Part shown: positions 12,908-25,222 of the stretch, piece by piece
Layout of the letters: each line of letters begins with the position of its first letter
Numbering within the stretch: the first letter of the stretch is position 1
Origin: Sambucus nigra
Lineage: Eukaryota; Streptophyta; Magnoliopsida; Dipsacales; Adoxaceae
NCBI GenBank assembly: GCA_949130495.1
Contig: OX422214.1
Span: 5,688,046 to 5,752,045 of the forward strand
Reading direction: 5' to 3'
DNA length: 64,000 nucleotides
Notes under the pieces: model-generated
Database searches by the model: none
Told to the model about the DNA's origin: nothing
The model's input: only the letters and a program-made list of their open reading frames with translations
Translations under genes and position numbers: made by a program

Positions 12908-13525
12908 TGTAACACTCAACAATTTTGAGTAATTTATTTATTTTAATTTTTAAATTGCATGTGTGACGTTATTTAATATAAATGGGAAATAATGTAAAAT
13001 TAATAAATATTAATTTATGAGAATAATATTAATATATATGTGATAAATTTACTAGCGTGTTTAAGTAAATTTAATTAAATCAATTGTAATGTGTTGTATA
13101 TAAGGAGAAATAAGAGAAATTGACAATATTGCAACCAGTGTATTTGTGATGAAATAAAATAATTATGTAAGTGACTCGGATGGTGATTTTCAGTTCACAG
13201 TTGATCGGGATTAAGTCAAAATAGTCAGAATTATATACCTGGGGGGTAGTAATTGGGTTCCGGGGGCTTTTTAGACTAGTCTGGGCTCATGTAGGGGTAT
13301 TTGGATCAATTTAATGTAGGCTAATTACCTAATTTCAGGATTAGTGAATTAAAATATAAGGGTTAGAGATGCTAGGAAACCATAACATTTACTCTAAACC
13401 CCAAGAGAGAAGGGAGGGGGAGGAAGAAGATAAATTAAAGGAGGGAGCTAGAAGAGGATAATTAGGGAGGAGATTCAAGGATTTCTAACATCAAATCAAA
13501 GCACAAGAGAGAGATCAGACCATAC
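12908..13525 (+). mobile_element. Gypsy element F, 3' LTR (part 1)
   Basis: Starts TGTAACACTC right after a polypurine tract. It contains the U3 block with 'aaaatagtcagaa' shared with other LTR families and a purine-rich leader near 13385-13470. Interrupted at 13525 by a minus-strand solo LTR. Confidence 0.8.
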
Positions 13526-14534
13526 TGTGACACCCCGTCCAAGTAAATATAGGGTGATCAGTCCTAAAGCAATTTAAAATAGAATGTTCGATTGGTTCAT
13601 CATTAGCATCACTCTCGAAAAACTTTTTAACATATTAACCACCTAATATAAAATTAAGCTAGGTGTAAAAACATTTCCCAATTTTAGTTTTAACAAAACA
13701 ATTCATTTTAAATTCCCAAGTATATCAAATATAAATCATTCACCATACACAGAAAATTAAAAGGTACTGAGCATGAACTAAGTACTGAAATAAATAAGAC
13801 TGGGTAAAACCTCCCAGTTCAAAACTCCAATTCACAGACTCATAGTAAAATTTCATCCAACAAAAAGAACTGTAAAGTAAACTAAATAATAACTCTAACA
13901 AAAACTAGGAATGGGGGACACATGCCCCAACTGAGATGTTTAGATAAAACAAAATGGAAATGATTAATGCATCTAATTCAAGGACCTACAACTTCCACAA
14001 TAGCTGCATCATGTAAAGCAATCCAAATCTTTAGTTCTGGTATCCCTATGGCTGAGAACCTGATGTAATACATATATATAGAAAAAGAGAGAAGAATTTC
14101 CAGAAATGGGTCAGTGCTCGATGTTTTAAAAATATTTAGCAAGTATTTAAAACTGCAATGAAGGAAGTATTGTGCATGTTAGATATCGTACTCTCACATG
14201 AGATTCTCACCTCTCATCTATTGTGCACGCCTAACGTACATCTCACCCACACTAGATATGGTACCCGGCGTAACTGGTTCGAAATCATAATATCACCATC
14301 TACGTTCTCCAGTAGAATACCCGTATCGCCCATACAATACGTTAAAGAAATAGTTTATCTCACATAACTAAAAGTTCCATTATTCATCGTTCGAATGGTG
14401 AATCTTTTACCCACTAAGATTATTTTATTTCTCATTTATACTATATCTACTAATTTCACAAAGTAGAACGTTCCCAAGTATATTCATATATATTTAGTCA
14501 CATCATCCCTATATATATATATATACACTAATCC

Positions 14535-14656
14535 TACACCCTTAGGTTAAGACCACTTGGCGCAAAGAATTTATTATTATTTGACCACTTGGCACAAAGA
14601 ATTTATTATTATTTCCATATCTACTAATTTCACACCGTATAAATATTCACAAGTTC

Positions 14657-14689
<33 letters not shown>

Positions 14690-14985
14690 GTCACATCATA
14701 CCTCTACATATATATACAAATCCTTCACCCTCGGGCTAAAACCCAGTAGCGCAGCTAACCATAATAATCCCGCACCCCCGAGCTAACACCCATTAGCACA
14801 CTTAATAATAAGATTCTTGCACCCCCAAGTTATCACCCCTTTAGTACACTTAACAATCGGGTTATCACTCATTGTACACTTAACAATAGAATTCCTACAC
14901 CCCCTAGTTATCACTCATTAGTGCGCCTAGCAATAAGATTCTTGCACTGCAGGGTTATCACCCATTAGTGCACTTAACAATAATA
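14535..14985. repeat. Minisatellites in family D solo LTR
   Basis: 14550-14616 holds two copies of a ~32-bp unit (gaccacttggcgcaaagaat + ttattattattt). A TA tract follows (14659-14680). From 14729 to 14985 a degenerate unit of about 45-50 bp, with 'gttatcacccattagtgcac' as its clearest part, recurs about five times. Confidence 0.75.
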
Positions 14986-15274
14986 TCACATAATAGGCAT
15001 ACACACATCCTATTAGAATCCGTAGGTATTTTCCCAACCTAATTATATACTTCTCATATGTATTTTATTCTCATCACTACGTATGGTATAAATATTTAGA
15101 TTATTATCTCTCTCGTAATCTCCAAGGTACATTCTCTATACCGAATTCATTAAAGTATTAACTCCCACATACTTTCTCGAAATTCTGTCCTATATAAATT
15201 TACTATTTGGCAGTTTCTCTCACTCCAATAAATCGATAAACTCAAAACTGGACTCTAAGAAAATTTCCAAAATT

Positions 15275-15395
15275 CACTACGTCGCTCGAAGTAGAAAGGA
15301 TTGTCGTTCGAATGATTTCCACATGTCGTTCAAACGACTTCGTGTGACATAAAGTCTCGCTCGAACAACTCTTCGCGCGACTTCGAACAACGCAC
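15275..15395. repeat. TTCGAA-type palindrome cluster in family D solo LTR
   Basis: Several forms of CGTTCGAACGA, mostly mutated (tcgttcgaatga, tcgttcaaacga, cgctcgaacaac). The same kind of cluster is better preserved at 48000-48140 and 54958-55253. Confidence 0.65.
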
Positions 15396-16559
15396 ACTGG
15401 TTCGTCCCCTTTTCCCATAATTTAATGTTTTTCCACCATCAACACCTCCAAAATCTCTATTGTTCATTCCTAAACAACCAAACAACAAACCCAACTGATG
15501 CTCTGATATATTTGGATGATTTCAAAGAACCTAGAATCTTTAATTCTTTACAATACATCACTTAAATACTAAATCCCCAAATGAAATCATTAAAACCCTA
15601 GTTCTTCCAATTTCAATTCAATAACTACTATATCCCTAATTTGTTCATGGAAATTATCATAAATTAGTGGATGACATCCTATCTACATGAAGGAATTTAA
15701 TCTCTTATAATCTCAGACCCAATATGAATCAAATCGTCAAGTTTTCACCAAAATTAAATCTCATAAATTAATGGGTCATTACCTACTCTAATCATGAACA
15801 TAATTATTACTAAATCACGCAAGTAATAAACACTTTCCTTGAATATGATGGTTTAATCCGTTGGTGATGTTGGTATAGATGCGTTCCTCGTCTTCCGATA
15901 TATACGATGGTGGTCACGATGGTGGAAGATGATGCCTAAAAGCTTTGGCTCCTTGGGATTTGCTCTCCCACACTCTCTGTGACACTCTCTTGAGTTATGT
16001 GAATGTGAACCCTAATTTATCCCTCATAACTAATATAATAAAACTCTAAATTTCTTCCATTTAATTTCCCCAAAAATCCAAATTTCAAAACTACCCCTAC
16101 GGGGTGCCGGTTTGGCCTAAATTATCCCGGTGTCCAAATAAAATATTCGGATAGAGTTTTCTGACTATCTCGACCTCCCGGACTCAACGGCGCACTCGAA
16201 ATGATCATATGAGTTACTTAAAAATTATTTACCTTTTTATTCCATTTAATTAGTCCCGACACAACTCACACGCGTATCCCGTCTTAATTTACCAAACTGT
16301 TGTATTTCTCACTTTCGATAATTTATCAAATTTGCATAATTCCATATTACGTATTCACATAGTAATATTCAATGATTATCAACAATAATTATTATCCCTT
16401 GTCACGCTAGTTAATAAATATTTTAACCCGGATTAATTAAAAATTAATTTCTCGCATTATAATTTAATTAATCCTACAATAATAATTAATCACACAATTA
16501 TTCTAACAATAATAATTAATCACAAAATTATTAAATCATAAAAAATACAGGGTGTTACA

Positions 16560-17619
16560 CCTACAAATAATCAAATTCAAGTAATTAACTTGCTTTAAAT
16601 AAAATTGAGGTGTATTCATGTTCATATCGTGGTATGTCTAAAAGAAAACAAATTTTCGGAAGGGTTCTCATATGTAAATGGTTTTTTTTATGAAATTGAT
16701 GTCATATGTAGTTTATATAATCAATTACTTAGCTTTACAATTATCTTGTAATGAGATCATTTGGAGTTCTGTAGAGAGAGAAATCATAATTTTACTATAT
16801 GGTGTTTAATCTGTCAGCATATCAATCTACCCGAATTTTTTACGTTACTTTAAACTTATGATATTTTAATTGTTCCTAAAATTAGATTGCCTGCCATATA
16901 TTTCTAGAAAGGTATAGGTATTTGATATACAATGAGACTTGAATGGGGTCATTTAGACTTTGATAGAGGGAGAAATTGCCATTTTACTACAGGGTGTTTA
17001 ATCTGCCAGAAAATTTATGACCCGATTCGATTGCTTAGAAAATGATAATTTCGTTAGTTTAGGTGTAAAACTTGAAATAAATTATTGGAACCATAACTTG
17101 ATTAGTTTTACATTATGGATTGATCGATGAAAGTTAATTTTTGGAGAATTTCGGGGTTTGGTTATTGAGGGAATTTTGAGAAGTTCGAAATGAAATTTAT
17201 TATCCCAAAAGGTGAGAGGGAATTTAATGGAGTGATTTAAAGATATTTATTGCCTAAGGGTGAGTGGGTAATTAAATTCGAATTAGAAATTGTGAGAGAG
17301 ATAATTGACGATAAAGTTTAAATATCGAATTGATGAGTTAAATTCGAGAATAAATAAACGGACTGGTTGGGTTAAGTCCAGGTGTTTTATCGGAGTGATG
17401 TACTTAATTGATAAACTTGAATGATTATACGATGAGTTGGTTGGGTAAGTCCAGGAATTTTAGTAGGATGATGCTATTTTATTTTAATAAAAGGGTGAGA
17501 ATTTAATTAATTAAGAGTCGTGAGATAGCTAATCTTTATTGACTAGTGCTCTGAGTGATAGGCACGGGTTAGTCGGTTTTGTGATTTAATGTATATCTAT
17601 TGGTATAGAGACAATATAG

Positions 17620-17651
<32 letters not shown>

Positions 17652-17667
17652 ATATATATATATATAT
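16560..17667 (+). mobile_element. Gypsy element F, 3' LTR (part 2) ending in a microsatellite
   Basis: Continuation of the F 3' LTR after the solo LTR. No gene. It ends in a TATC tetranucleotide tract (17619-17650) running into (TA)n (to 17667), where viral sequence starts. Confidence 0.7.
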
Positions 17668-17803
17668 TGTGCTTATCTCGAAAGTGGTCCCCTCGTGGTC
17701 CCAAAGACTTTTTTTATTTACTTTCGATGGTCCCCCTCTTATCTAATACTAAAACTTTAGTTTAATACTATATATTTAAAAGATTTATAGTTTAGATCCA
17801 AAT

Positions 17804-17876
17804 TGGTATCAAGACCTTAAAGACTATAGAAACTCACCGAATTTCGACCAAAACCCTAATTCCGGCATCAGAGCCA
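17804..17876 (+). promoter_or_regulatory. Candidate viral primer binding sites
   Basis: Two imperfect matches to the initiator-Met tRNA primer site: TGGTATCAAGACC at 17804-17816 and CGGCATCAGAGCCA at 17863-17876. Either could be the decayed origin of viral minus-strand synthesis; both precede the first viral ORF at 17907. Confidence 0.5.
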
Positions 17877-17906
17877 TAAGACGCTCCTTTTAGTAAAAAG
17901 ACTTTA

Positions 17907-18511
17907 ATGCCCTTTGGATTTATCCCTCGCATTTACCAAGATATTTTGGGAACCAACCCAGACTACCATCTCATACCTATAACCGATTTAGACTCAGTAG
18001 GTTATTTAACCACACACATAGACGGTTGTTCTCACACTGAACACATCCCAGCTAAACATGCAGATAGTAGACAAGTTACTGCTAGTGCTATTAATAGTAT
18101 AATAGACCAAAATAAGTGTATACTTCTTATATTAAGACACTTAATAAAAGATATTCAAACCTTAGAAATAGAGATAAAAAAATATCTCTAAAAGACTACT
18201 AGAAATAGATAACCAAATCCCAATAGACCTAGTACAAGTTTTACAAGAAATAAATATTAAGACTAATCATATAGAAGTCCTTAACAAAGACATATTAGAA
18301 ATTAAAACCTTAACAAAAATCAAGACAGTGAGTTAATTAAACTTACTAAAGAACAAGCTAAGCTTATCCCCAGATTATACAATTATCTTCCTAATGGAGA
18401 TAGTTAAGATCAGACTGAAATGAGGTACCAAGAGACCTCTCCATGCAGACTTTATCAAATTTTTATCAAAGAATTTTAGAAAAGATAAATGATGATAGAT
18501 TTTATTATAAG
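17907..18511 (+). pseudogene. Viral 5' ORF, first part (coiled-coil-like)
   Basis: Opens with ATG at 17907 and stays open for 94 codons to a stop at about 18189. Its last third (DIQTLEIEIKKYL) and the following shifted frame are rich in I, L, E and K, coiled-coil-like. A frame change lies near an A-run at 18176-18182, and several stops follow. Element E interrupts the region at 18517; it resumes at 28219. Position before the movement-protein region suggests the small 5' ORF(s) of badna/tungro-type viruses, whose products bind virions or nucleic acid. That assignment rests on position and composition, not a domain. Confidence 0.55.
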
Positions 18512-18965
18512 ATAAATGTAACAACCCAGGTTTTCGAGCGACTATTTTATACTATTTTGCCTGATGGGGTAATTTTATAAAATAGGGGATGTTAGAGTAA
18601 ATATTATTTCCCGTGAGACTTAGGGATAATATTTACTATGTTTTGACTATTTACCATTATGAGAAGGTAAATAGTGTTATATTGTGTATTATTTCGTCGT
18701 TATATGTAAAACGACGGTTATGACCTATATTTAAATTTGGGTATAATTAATGAAATTTGGAACGTAAAAATAGTTCACACTTTCCCGAATGCCAAAATAG
18801 GGGGTGCGGTTGTTTTTAGAATAGTCGTGATAGTCCAAATAAGTGCCCAGTTGTAATTTTTGAGATTCGGGCATTTTTAAGGGGTTATGACTCAAATTAG
18901 TGGTTACGAGTCATTTTAGTGGTGTATTAGCAATTTATAAGTGGGGGTTTATGTTTTGAGACCCG

Positions 18966-18972
18966 TATAAAT
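18966..18972 (+). promoter_or_regulatory. TATA box of element E 5' LTR
   Basis: TATAAAT, 150 bases upstream of the predicted splice donor and just before a C/T-rich then purine-rich leader. Conserved in the 3' LTR at 25672-25678. Confidence 0.65.
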
Positions 18973-19397
18973 CCCCACCCCTTTTTCTTTTCTTCATTTT
19001 TGGTGGGAGAAGCCAAAGGAGAGAGAGAGAGTTGGGAGAAGTAGAGAGAAAGAGAGAATGGAGGATTTGGGCCGGATTCCGTCGCTACCGGAAGTGTTCC
19101 GAGACTACGAACCTCGAGGCAAGTTTCTTACTTGCTAGATATTGGTTTAATGTGATAAATTTGCATGTGTAGTTAAGTTTTGGGAGGTTTAAACCATAAA
19201 TGGGTTTTTGTTGATTTTGGGTGTTTAATCTTAAATCTTATGTTTTAATTTGATTTGAAGAGAAATCATTAGTTATTTGAGGTGTAGAAATGATTTTATA
19301 GTAGTATTTGTTGTTGTGGTTGGGATAAATAGCGGGTAGAAGCTTGGATGGCTCGTTAATGGCCGAAACAGCTTCTCGGAGAAGAAGTTGTCCGCTA

Positions 19398-19474
19398 GGA
19401 TCGATCGATCGAGCCTGGGGGATCGATCGATCGAAGCCTTCGATCGATCGACGGACAGGGGTCGATCGATCGAC
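19398..19474. repeat. TCGATCGATCGA palindrome cluster, element E 5' LTR
   Basis: Four palindromes of GATCGATCGATC type with 8-16 bp spacers. The 3' LTR counterpart (26107-26157) has lost one unit. Confidence 0.85.
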
Positions 19475-20310
19475 CTCTCCTGAAAAGTTCAGGTTTTTCT
19501 AATTTTGTTTTAGCCCTTTTTCTTTTAGGTTCGAGGTTTAGGAACCTTCCTTTGGGAAGTAATTAAGAGTCCTAGAGGGTGGTTTTGGGTAGACTAATGC
19601 CCTAGGATTAAATGGGATATTTAGGCTTACCCGAGGGCTAAGTTGCGTAGGTTGATATCCGAATGATTTAGGAGATTAACCTAGAGATGAATTGGAGATA
19701 AAATTTTAAGGTTGAGACAATTGGGAGACTCTCCTTGAGGGAGATTCACTTTAATGGTTTAAAATATTATATTGAAGTCTTAAAGACTAATTTGAGGGTT
19801 ATGGCACTTCGAGTCTTAGGTCATTAATAAAATATGACGTTAAGAATGGGAAGTACATAAAGATAAAATATGGTACTAATAAATAGTACAAATGATTTTG
19901 AGAATGTAAAATTGGATGTTTCCAAAAGGAAATGTAATGGTTTTCATAAGTGTAAATGGATGGATACACACCTCTCTAAATCGCTATCATAAGGGAAGTC
20001 GAGCGCGTTGTGGTGAAGCCCCCTGGCTAATGAATGCAGGGTGGAGATAGTCCCTAGGCCATGTGAGCGTTTGTGATTGTATATTTTTCTGCGCTGGTTA
20101 GGAGATTCCGGGTGTGGTCTTGACTATCCCGCAGGCACATGGCCGCTTCCCGACGTTTCGATAGGATCCCAGGTTGTCTTGGAGGCCCTGGAAGATGATA
20201 ACCATTTAGGGGCGTACACAGTGGGGAAACCCGGACGGGCGGTCTTATAATCGTTATATATATATATATGAATATAACTATTTTAAATCAAGTTGGACTT
20301 GATGTTTGAT

Positions 20311-20450
20311 GGGTGCCATAAAGAGCACAGTGAAAGTTCCATAAAGAGCACGATGAAAATGCCATAAAGAGCATATGATGATGATTATATTCCTGAGAAG
20401 GAAGATATTTTCACAAAGTGAACAATTGTGATAAATGCCATAAAGAGAAT
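20311..20450 (+). repeat. CATAAAGAGCA short repeats in element E LTR
   Basis: 'ccataaagagca' recurs at about 24-30-bp spacing (20317, 20340, 20362, and a variant near 20438) with 'gtgaaa/atgaaa' between. The 3' LTR has the same series at 26996-27135. Confidence 0.75.
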
Positions 20451-20734
20451 AAAAACTATGATTATATTTCCTCATAAGGAACAAATCCATGAAATGAATT
20501 AGTATACGATGAAATTAATTGGGTAAACATTTGATAAAGTGTTGTACCATTTATATGTATATTCCTAAAGAAAGAATTAGGAATTGTTCCATTAGATGAT
20601 GGATGGTTTTTATTTTATATTTTCTTTGTGTAGATGTAGATGTGATCTCCCACACATATGCTCACACACATTTATAATTATTGTTTATTTCGTGCTTAGG
20701 GTCTAATGGACCTCGACGATCAACCTTGCCTAAG

Positions 20735-20796
20735 TAGTAGTGTATCGGGGGGGGTTCCTTGTTTGGATTTCGCTTTGCGAGATACCCCACGCACGA
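20735..20796 (+). other. Stem-loop motif copy, element E 5' LTR
   Basis: tagtagtgtatcgggg, then the GGTTCCTTGTTTGGATTTCG core, inner hairpin TCGC-TTT-GCGA, and ATACCCCACGCACGAA. The outer stem pairs GGGG with CCCC. It lies inside the predicted LTR intron. Confidence 0.85.
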
Positions 20797-22989
20797 ATAG
20801 GGCATAGTGTTGAGAATGGGGAGAAGTTAGCCCTTAGTACTTAGGCTTAACTATAACATCTCACGATATTGCGCTAGGTTGCTGCTAGATTGAGAGGTGA
20901 GAAATATTATTGTTATCTGCGAGAGAATTACGCACTTAACTGTCATGCATTTTAGTCACATGGTAAGCATATCAAACCGGGTCTTGACCCGTATCTCTAT
21001 TTCTCTGTTCCTGCATATCCTTTGCCGTTACAGGTGCTCTTCCGCATGGACACCCATATTTACATATTCCCTTCCAGTTGTCATGGAGCTACAACATATT
21101 GCGGATGTTGTAGGATACTTGTAGTAGACGCTCCTCTCTATTTTACTCTAGTTATGTTCAGTATATTTTATTCGGGCGTGTTTGCCCAAGGTATTGTACT
21201 CATTCATTATATAGTAAATACTGAATTGTAATAATTAATGTATTATTTGTATTGGACTGTGCACCGACAGCTTACTCGGTGATTATTTTTTTTATTGTCA
21301 TACTTCATTCAACGATTTTTGATACCCACCGTTTTTACAAATGGGATTGTCTAAGTGTTTTTTTTTTCTTTTACTTTCAAATTTTTTGTATATGACAATC
21401 CGTTTTTCTAAAATGATTGGTGGTTATCTCATACTATTATGTTAATCAACAGTGATGCTAAGAATAAACCATCTACGATTCCTGTGATTATTAGAGTATT
21501 GGGCTGGCCACCTATTATTTTAGTTGCCGGGTTATCACAGATGGTATCAAAGCATTAGGTTCTAGAGTCCTTAGGAATCCGTGAGGATGTTTTACGTCTT
21601 CTGCGTTTCTCTCTGTTTGATGTAGAGCCTTAGGAATAAGGTCGTTGACTTCTATTGTGAGATTTCGTTCTCCTGCTATGGTATGAGAACCCCGAGGATC
21701 TTCTGCATGTTCGTGTGAGACTTGTAAGTCGTTAGATGAAGGGCGTTGAGGAAGGTCGTTGTGAAGGCGTCATAGGATGGGATTACTATAAGCTGTAGGC
21801 TGTGGTCGTGAATAAGGACCGCTTTGGAGGTCTCTCCCTTTGTAGCATTATTTTATAATGCTGTCGTGACTACTAAGTACGGTGAAAATAGTTTTCCCAA
21901 GTACCGTTGTCGGTAGAGAGTGGTACTATGCTTGAGACTCCAAGCAATGTCAAATTGGAGTTGAGAGGTTCTTTATTAGGACGACATGTTGAAGTTCGGT
22001 TGGATAGAGGAAGTGTAACCTCGTTCGGTGAGAGCGTGAGGCCCGAGAGTTTGGCCTAGAGTTGGGTATAGGAGTGCCCAGGTGTGAGGATTTGAGGAAA
22101 ACCTTTCACCCTTAGGAGTAAGGTTGAAGTGGCAGAAATGATAGTCGCCTCTTAATGGTGGGGCAGAATGTTTTGCCCATTGAGAGAGCCTTTCAGTGGA
22201 AATGCTAAGCTCGTAAGTAAGTGTTGGAAACGCTTTTTGGAGAAATAGTATTCATGAGACCCCAATGGTGGACATCCACCCGGGGAAGACTCGTGGAGCT
22301 AAGGTCGGGGAGGCTGGCAAAATGTTCTCCTTGCTGAAGAAGTCAAGGGAACTATGCTTTCTGATCTTGTCGATTGAAGATAACCGGCAAGGATGGGACT
22401 CCTAGTTGGGACATTGATGGAAGTAGTCTGGTTCAGATAAGACTAGAATGACGTGTCTAGGAACCATTGGTAGTAGCCAAAGAGGTTGGCTAGTATGTTG
22501 GTGGAATTTCCAACTAGGGTGCGAGTGGTGCATTCCTTAGGTAAGATGGAGTAGTATGGTGTTAGCCCTAGATTCGGGTGCGTATATCGAGCTTGTGATG
22601 GTATCGGTACGTATTTTTATATATAGTAAGTATATCTATGTGACTTCCATGATAGGGAAGTTCTGTATTTCCCTTTTTCACTCGTTATGGGGCGAGTGGT
22701 GATATGTGTGGTACGTGCTACTTGTATTATATATTATACGAGTAGAGATAGTCTTAGATTGGTTGGTGTGGTAGCAAGCGAATGAATTGCGAGTCTATCC
22801 TAGTTCTAGTTCTAGAAGGAGGACTAGTGGTTCTATAATATCTCTCCTGGATGCGGGTTGAGACTTTATAGAGGAGGTTTATGGTAGGTAGATAGTTTCC
22901 TTTATTTTTTTGGTTTTTACTTTGTTTGCTTGCTTGTTTGCTTTGCTTGTGTATGATGTGCCTTATCTCCATGACTGGCTAGTTAAGGG

Positions 22990-23050
22990 GATTGTGTGGA
23001 GGGGTTCCTTGTTTGGATTTCGCTTCGGCGAGACGCTCCACGCATGAACC
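22990..23050 (+). other. Stem-loop motif copy with UUCG loop and 8-bp outer stem
   Basis: Outer stem GTGTGGAG (22994-23001) pairs with CTCCACGC (23036-23043), seven Watson-Crick pairs and one G-U. Inner hairpin TCGC (23020-23023), TTCG loop, GCGA (23028-23031). The core GGTTCCTTGTTTGGATT is as in other copies. Stem bases differ from the family B copies yet still pair. Confidence 0.88.
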
Positions 23051-23480
23051 TTAACGACGTTCGGAGTGGAGAGATGTGCATTTTCTTTTCTGTTCTTTTC
23101 TTCTTTCTTTTCTTTTCTGTTGATTAAGTGCTGGGTTGGAAGGTTTAGCCAAGAATCGCGTATATGAGTGATTAAGGGCTAAGTTCATGTGCAATATATG
23201 AGCGCTATGATAGTTTTCCTCTCGATCAATGTGGGGAAGACTATGATGATGAAAGTTCGATAGGGACTTATGGTTCTGCCTTAATGAGAAGGCCATTTGT
23301 GTAGAGGTATATGTGTCTCTTGGGGTAGAGTATTGGGGGAATCTTACTGAAAGTAAATTCCTAAGTCGATTGTTATGGTAGGACGTAGACGTATATATGT
23401 AGTAGTAGAATTTTGAGTTAGGATTCCGTCAATCCCGATTATGTGTCTTCGACCGTTACATCTCGACGACTGACAATGCG

Positions 23481-23546
23481 AGGTAGTAGTGTAACGGGAG
23501 GGTTCCTTGTTTGGATTTCGCTTCGGTGAGACGTCCCACGCATGAA
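23481..23546 (+). other. Stem-loop motif copy with UUCG loop
   Basis: GGGA (23496-23499) pairs with TCCC (23534-23537); inner TCGC (23518-23521), TTCG, GTGA (23526-23529) pairs with one G-U. The core matches the other copies. Confidence 0.85.
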
Positions 23547-25222
23547 ACCAAGCTAATGTCGGAAGTCGGGAAAGGTCTTGGACACTAGGGATAATTAGTA
23601 TTATACTTATACGACTAGATTAGGATAGATAGATTGACTTTAGGATTCTTAGGATGCTAGGCCCTTAGGGCATGTGACGTTATTTTAGGAAGGTGGTAGG
23701 GAGTTGACCACCATAGGGTGTGGGTTAACTCTAAGTAGGATTTGATCCCTAGACGAGAAGTAAAGGATCTCGAGTTATTCGAAATGTTAGGCCGTGAGTG
23801 GTGGGGCCTCTCGTATATAGAGTGTTACGTTGGTAACCTACCTTTGGAGGAGTTGAAGTATAAGCTGACTTTTCTCCTGCACTCGTGTTGTTATGATCGA
23901 GAGTGGATTTAATGAACGAGTCTTTGTCAGGAACGGGATGCACTAATATGGGAACATGGACCTAATGTTCGTGTGTCTCACATTTTTTTTAAGAAGTGTC
24001 ATCCCACGCTTGATTTAAAGTTCATGGCGGTAGTATTTACCTTAAAGACTTAGAGGCATTTCTCCTGGGCAGGAATTTGGAGTCTTTTCACGAATAACAA
24101 GTTTATGATCGTGAAGGACTATCGATAGGATATTCCCTTTCGCTAAGGCAATGCGAACGGGAGTAGTATAGGTGCCTAGTAGAAACCGTCGTAGAGTTTA
24201 TTCGTGGCATGGAATGCCAAGTGGAGTGAGCTTCACCGAGGGGACGCTATTGTAAGAGCGTTCAGGTCCATGATTGACCCTTTCACCTACTGGTATGTAG
24301 AGAGTAGTGTGGAATGAGGACGGGTATATTCGTGGACATTTTTATCGAATTGTCGATAATGCAGCGGTCATGATTATAGTTGAGGAAACTGTGGGTCATT
24401 TGATCAATCGCTGCTTACTCAATGGAAATGGGCGGACTAAGTACGGAAGGTGTACGCCCAGCTCTTCTTAGTAGGAGTTTTAGATCTGTATGTGGTTCCT
24501 ATCGAACGATAGTGAACCGAGACGAGACATTCGTGTCAAGCTACAGGTAAAGTCTCCAGGAAAAAATGGGAACCATAGGGATTTGGGGTATATCCTACCA
24601 CCCGTAAGTGGAAGGGTGGATCTGATTTAAAGTAGAGATCGGAGTAGTAGTTTTTATGGATCGAATTTCCGTGCAATAGTTCGGATCATTTTCGATAAAC
24701 ACTAGGCCGTGCGTAGCCTAGTATAGATGGCAATATGCCTTGTCTACTCGTTGGAATGGAAATAGTGAATAGTATATTTCTGGGACTGGGAGTGGTCCGG
24801 GAACCTTCCTTTAGATTGGGCTCATCGAGCAAGTAGACTTTTGAGGGATACGCCAACGCGAATAGGAGTAAGTAGTGTTGGGGTTAACGATTGTAAGATA
24901 GTGTAGTTATTCCCTAGTAAAGGTATAACGTGTTTAGAAAAGTAAGGCAATTTGTACCGAGATTGTGTGGGTATCTCCTCCCGTAGTAGAAGGGTTGGAT
25001 CGATAGTTCCTGTGGAACGAATTGGTGCTATGCTAGAGCACAGAGTATGCGGACTGAGATCATTAGTGATGACCTTAGTCTGTGTCCTATGGGGGCATTT
25101 CACTGAAGAGGGGTTTGCTAGTATGATAGCACGGTTTTTGGTATAGTATACCCTTTTATGGTTATGGGTTACGCCTGAATTTTGAGGGAAAAATTCCCCT
25201 TTAAGGGGGGGGGGGGGGAGTA

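Larger units (their letters stand above)
13526..16559 (-). mobile_element. Solo LTR, family D (copy 2)
   Basis: Minus-strand LTR bounded by TGTGACACCCC (13526) and GGTGTTACA (16559), with no interior attached. Flanking pentamers are CATAC (13521-13525) and CCTAC (16560-16564), a target duplication with one mismatch. Contains a TTCGAA-type palindrome cluster (15275-15395), a minisatellite (14729-14985) and an acceptor-like TCAG|GTTCTC (AG at 14060-14061, minus). Its donor site has decayed to AAG|GAAAGT near 15832. Confidence 0.85.
18517..21539 (+). repeat. Element E 5' LTR
   Basis: 3023 bp. TATAAAT at 18966-18972, then a leader with an AGAGAG tract and an ATG at 19058. Donor-like GAG|GCAAGT (intron side from 19119), TCGATCGATCGA palindromes (19398-19474), CATAAAGAGCA repeats (20311-20450), stem-loop motif (20735-20796), acceptor-like TTACAG|GTGCTC (AG ends 21033). 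Ends GGGTTATCACA. Confidence 0.9.
21540..25222 (+). pseudogene. Decayed interior of element E
   Basis: 3683 bp between the E LTRs. A degraded primer site (TGGTATCAAAGC) starts at 21542. No long gag-pol frame survives. Near 24015-24125 the plus strand reads with similarity to gypsy RNase H (FMAVVFTLKT, a stop, then RHFSW and LFTNNKF, where active copies have [17 protein letters not shown] and LFTDHNSLQ). Two stem-loop copies lie at 22990-23050 and 23481-23546. The 137-residue minus-strand open frame at 24822-25235 has no recognisable domain and runs into the LTR. The interior ends in a long G tract, the polypurine tract (25202-25222). Confidence 0.75.

Noticed and set aside
17907..18191. The 94-codon ORF as a host gene
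   Set aside because: It lies between a viral leader-like region and a viral coiled-coil ORF that continues after element E, so viral origin is the simpler reading.
22990..23050. Stem-loop motif as a SINE or tRNA gene
   Set aside because: No A/B box pair, no poly(A) or terminator, no target duplications; copies lie at matching places in LTRs and move with them.
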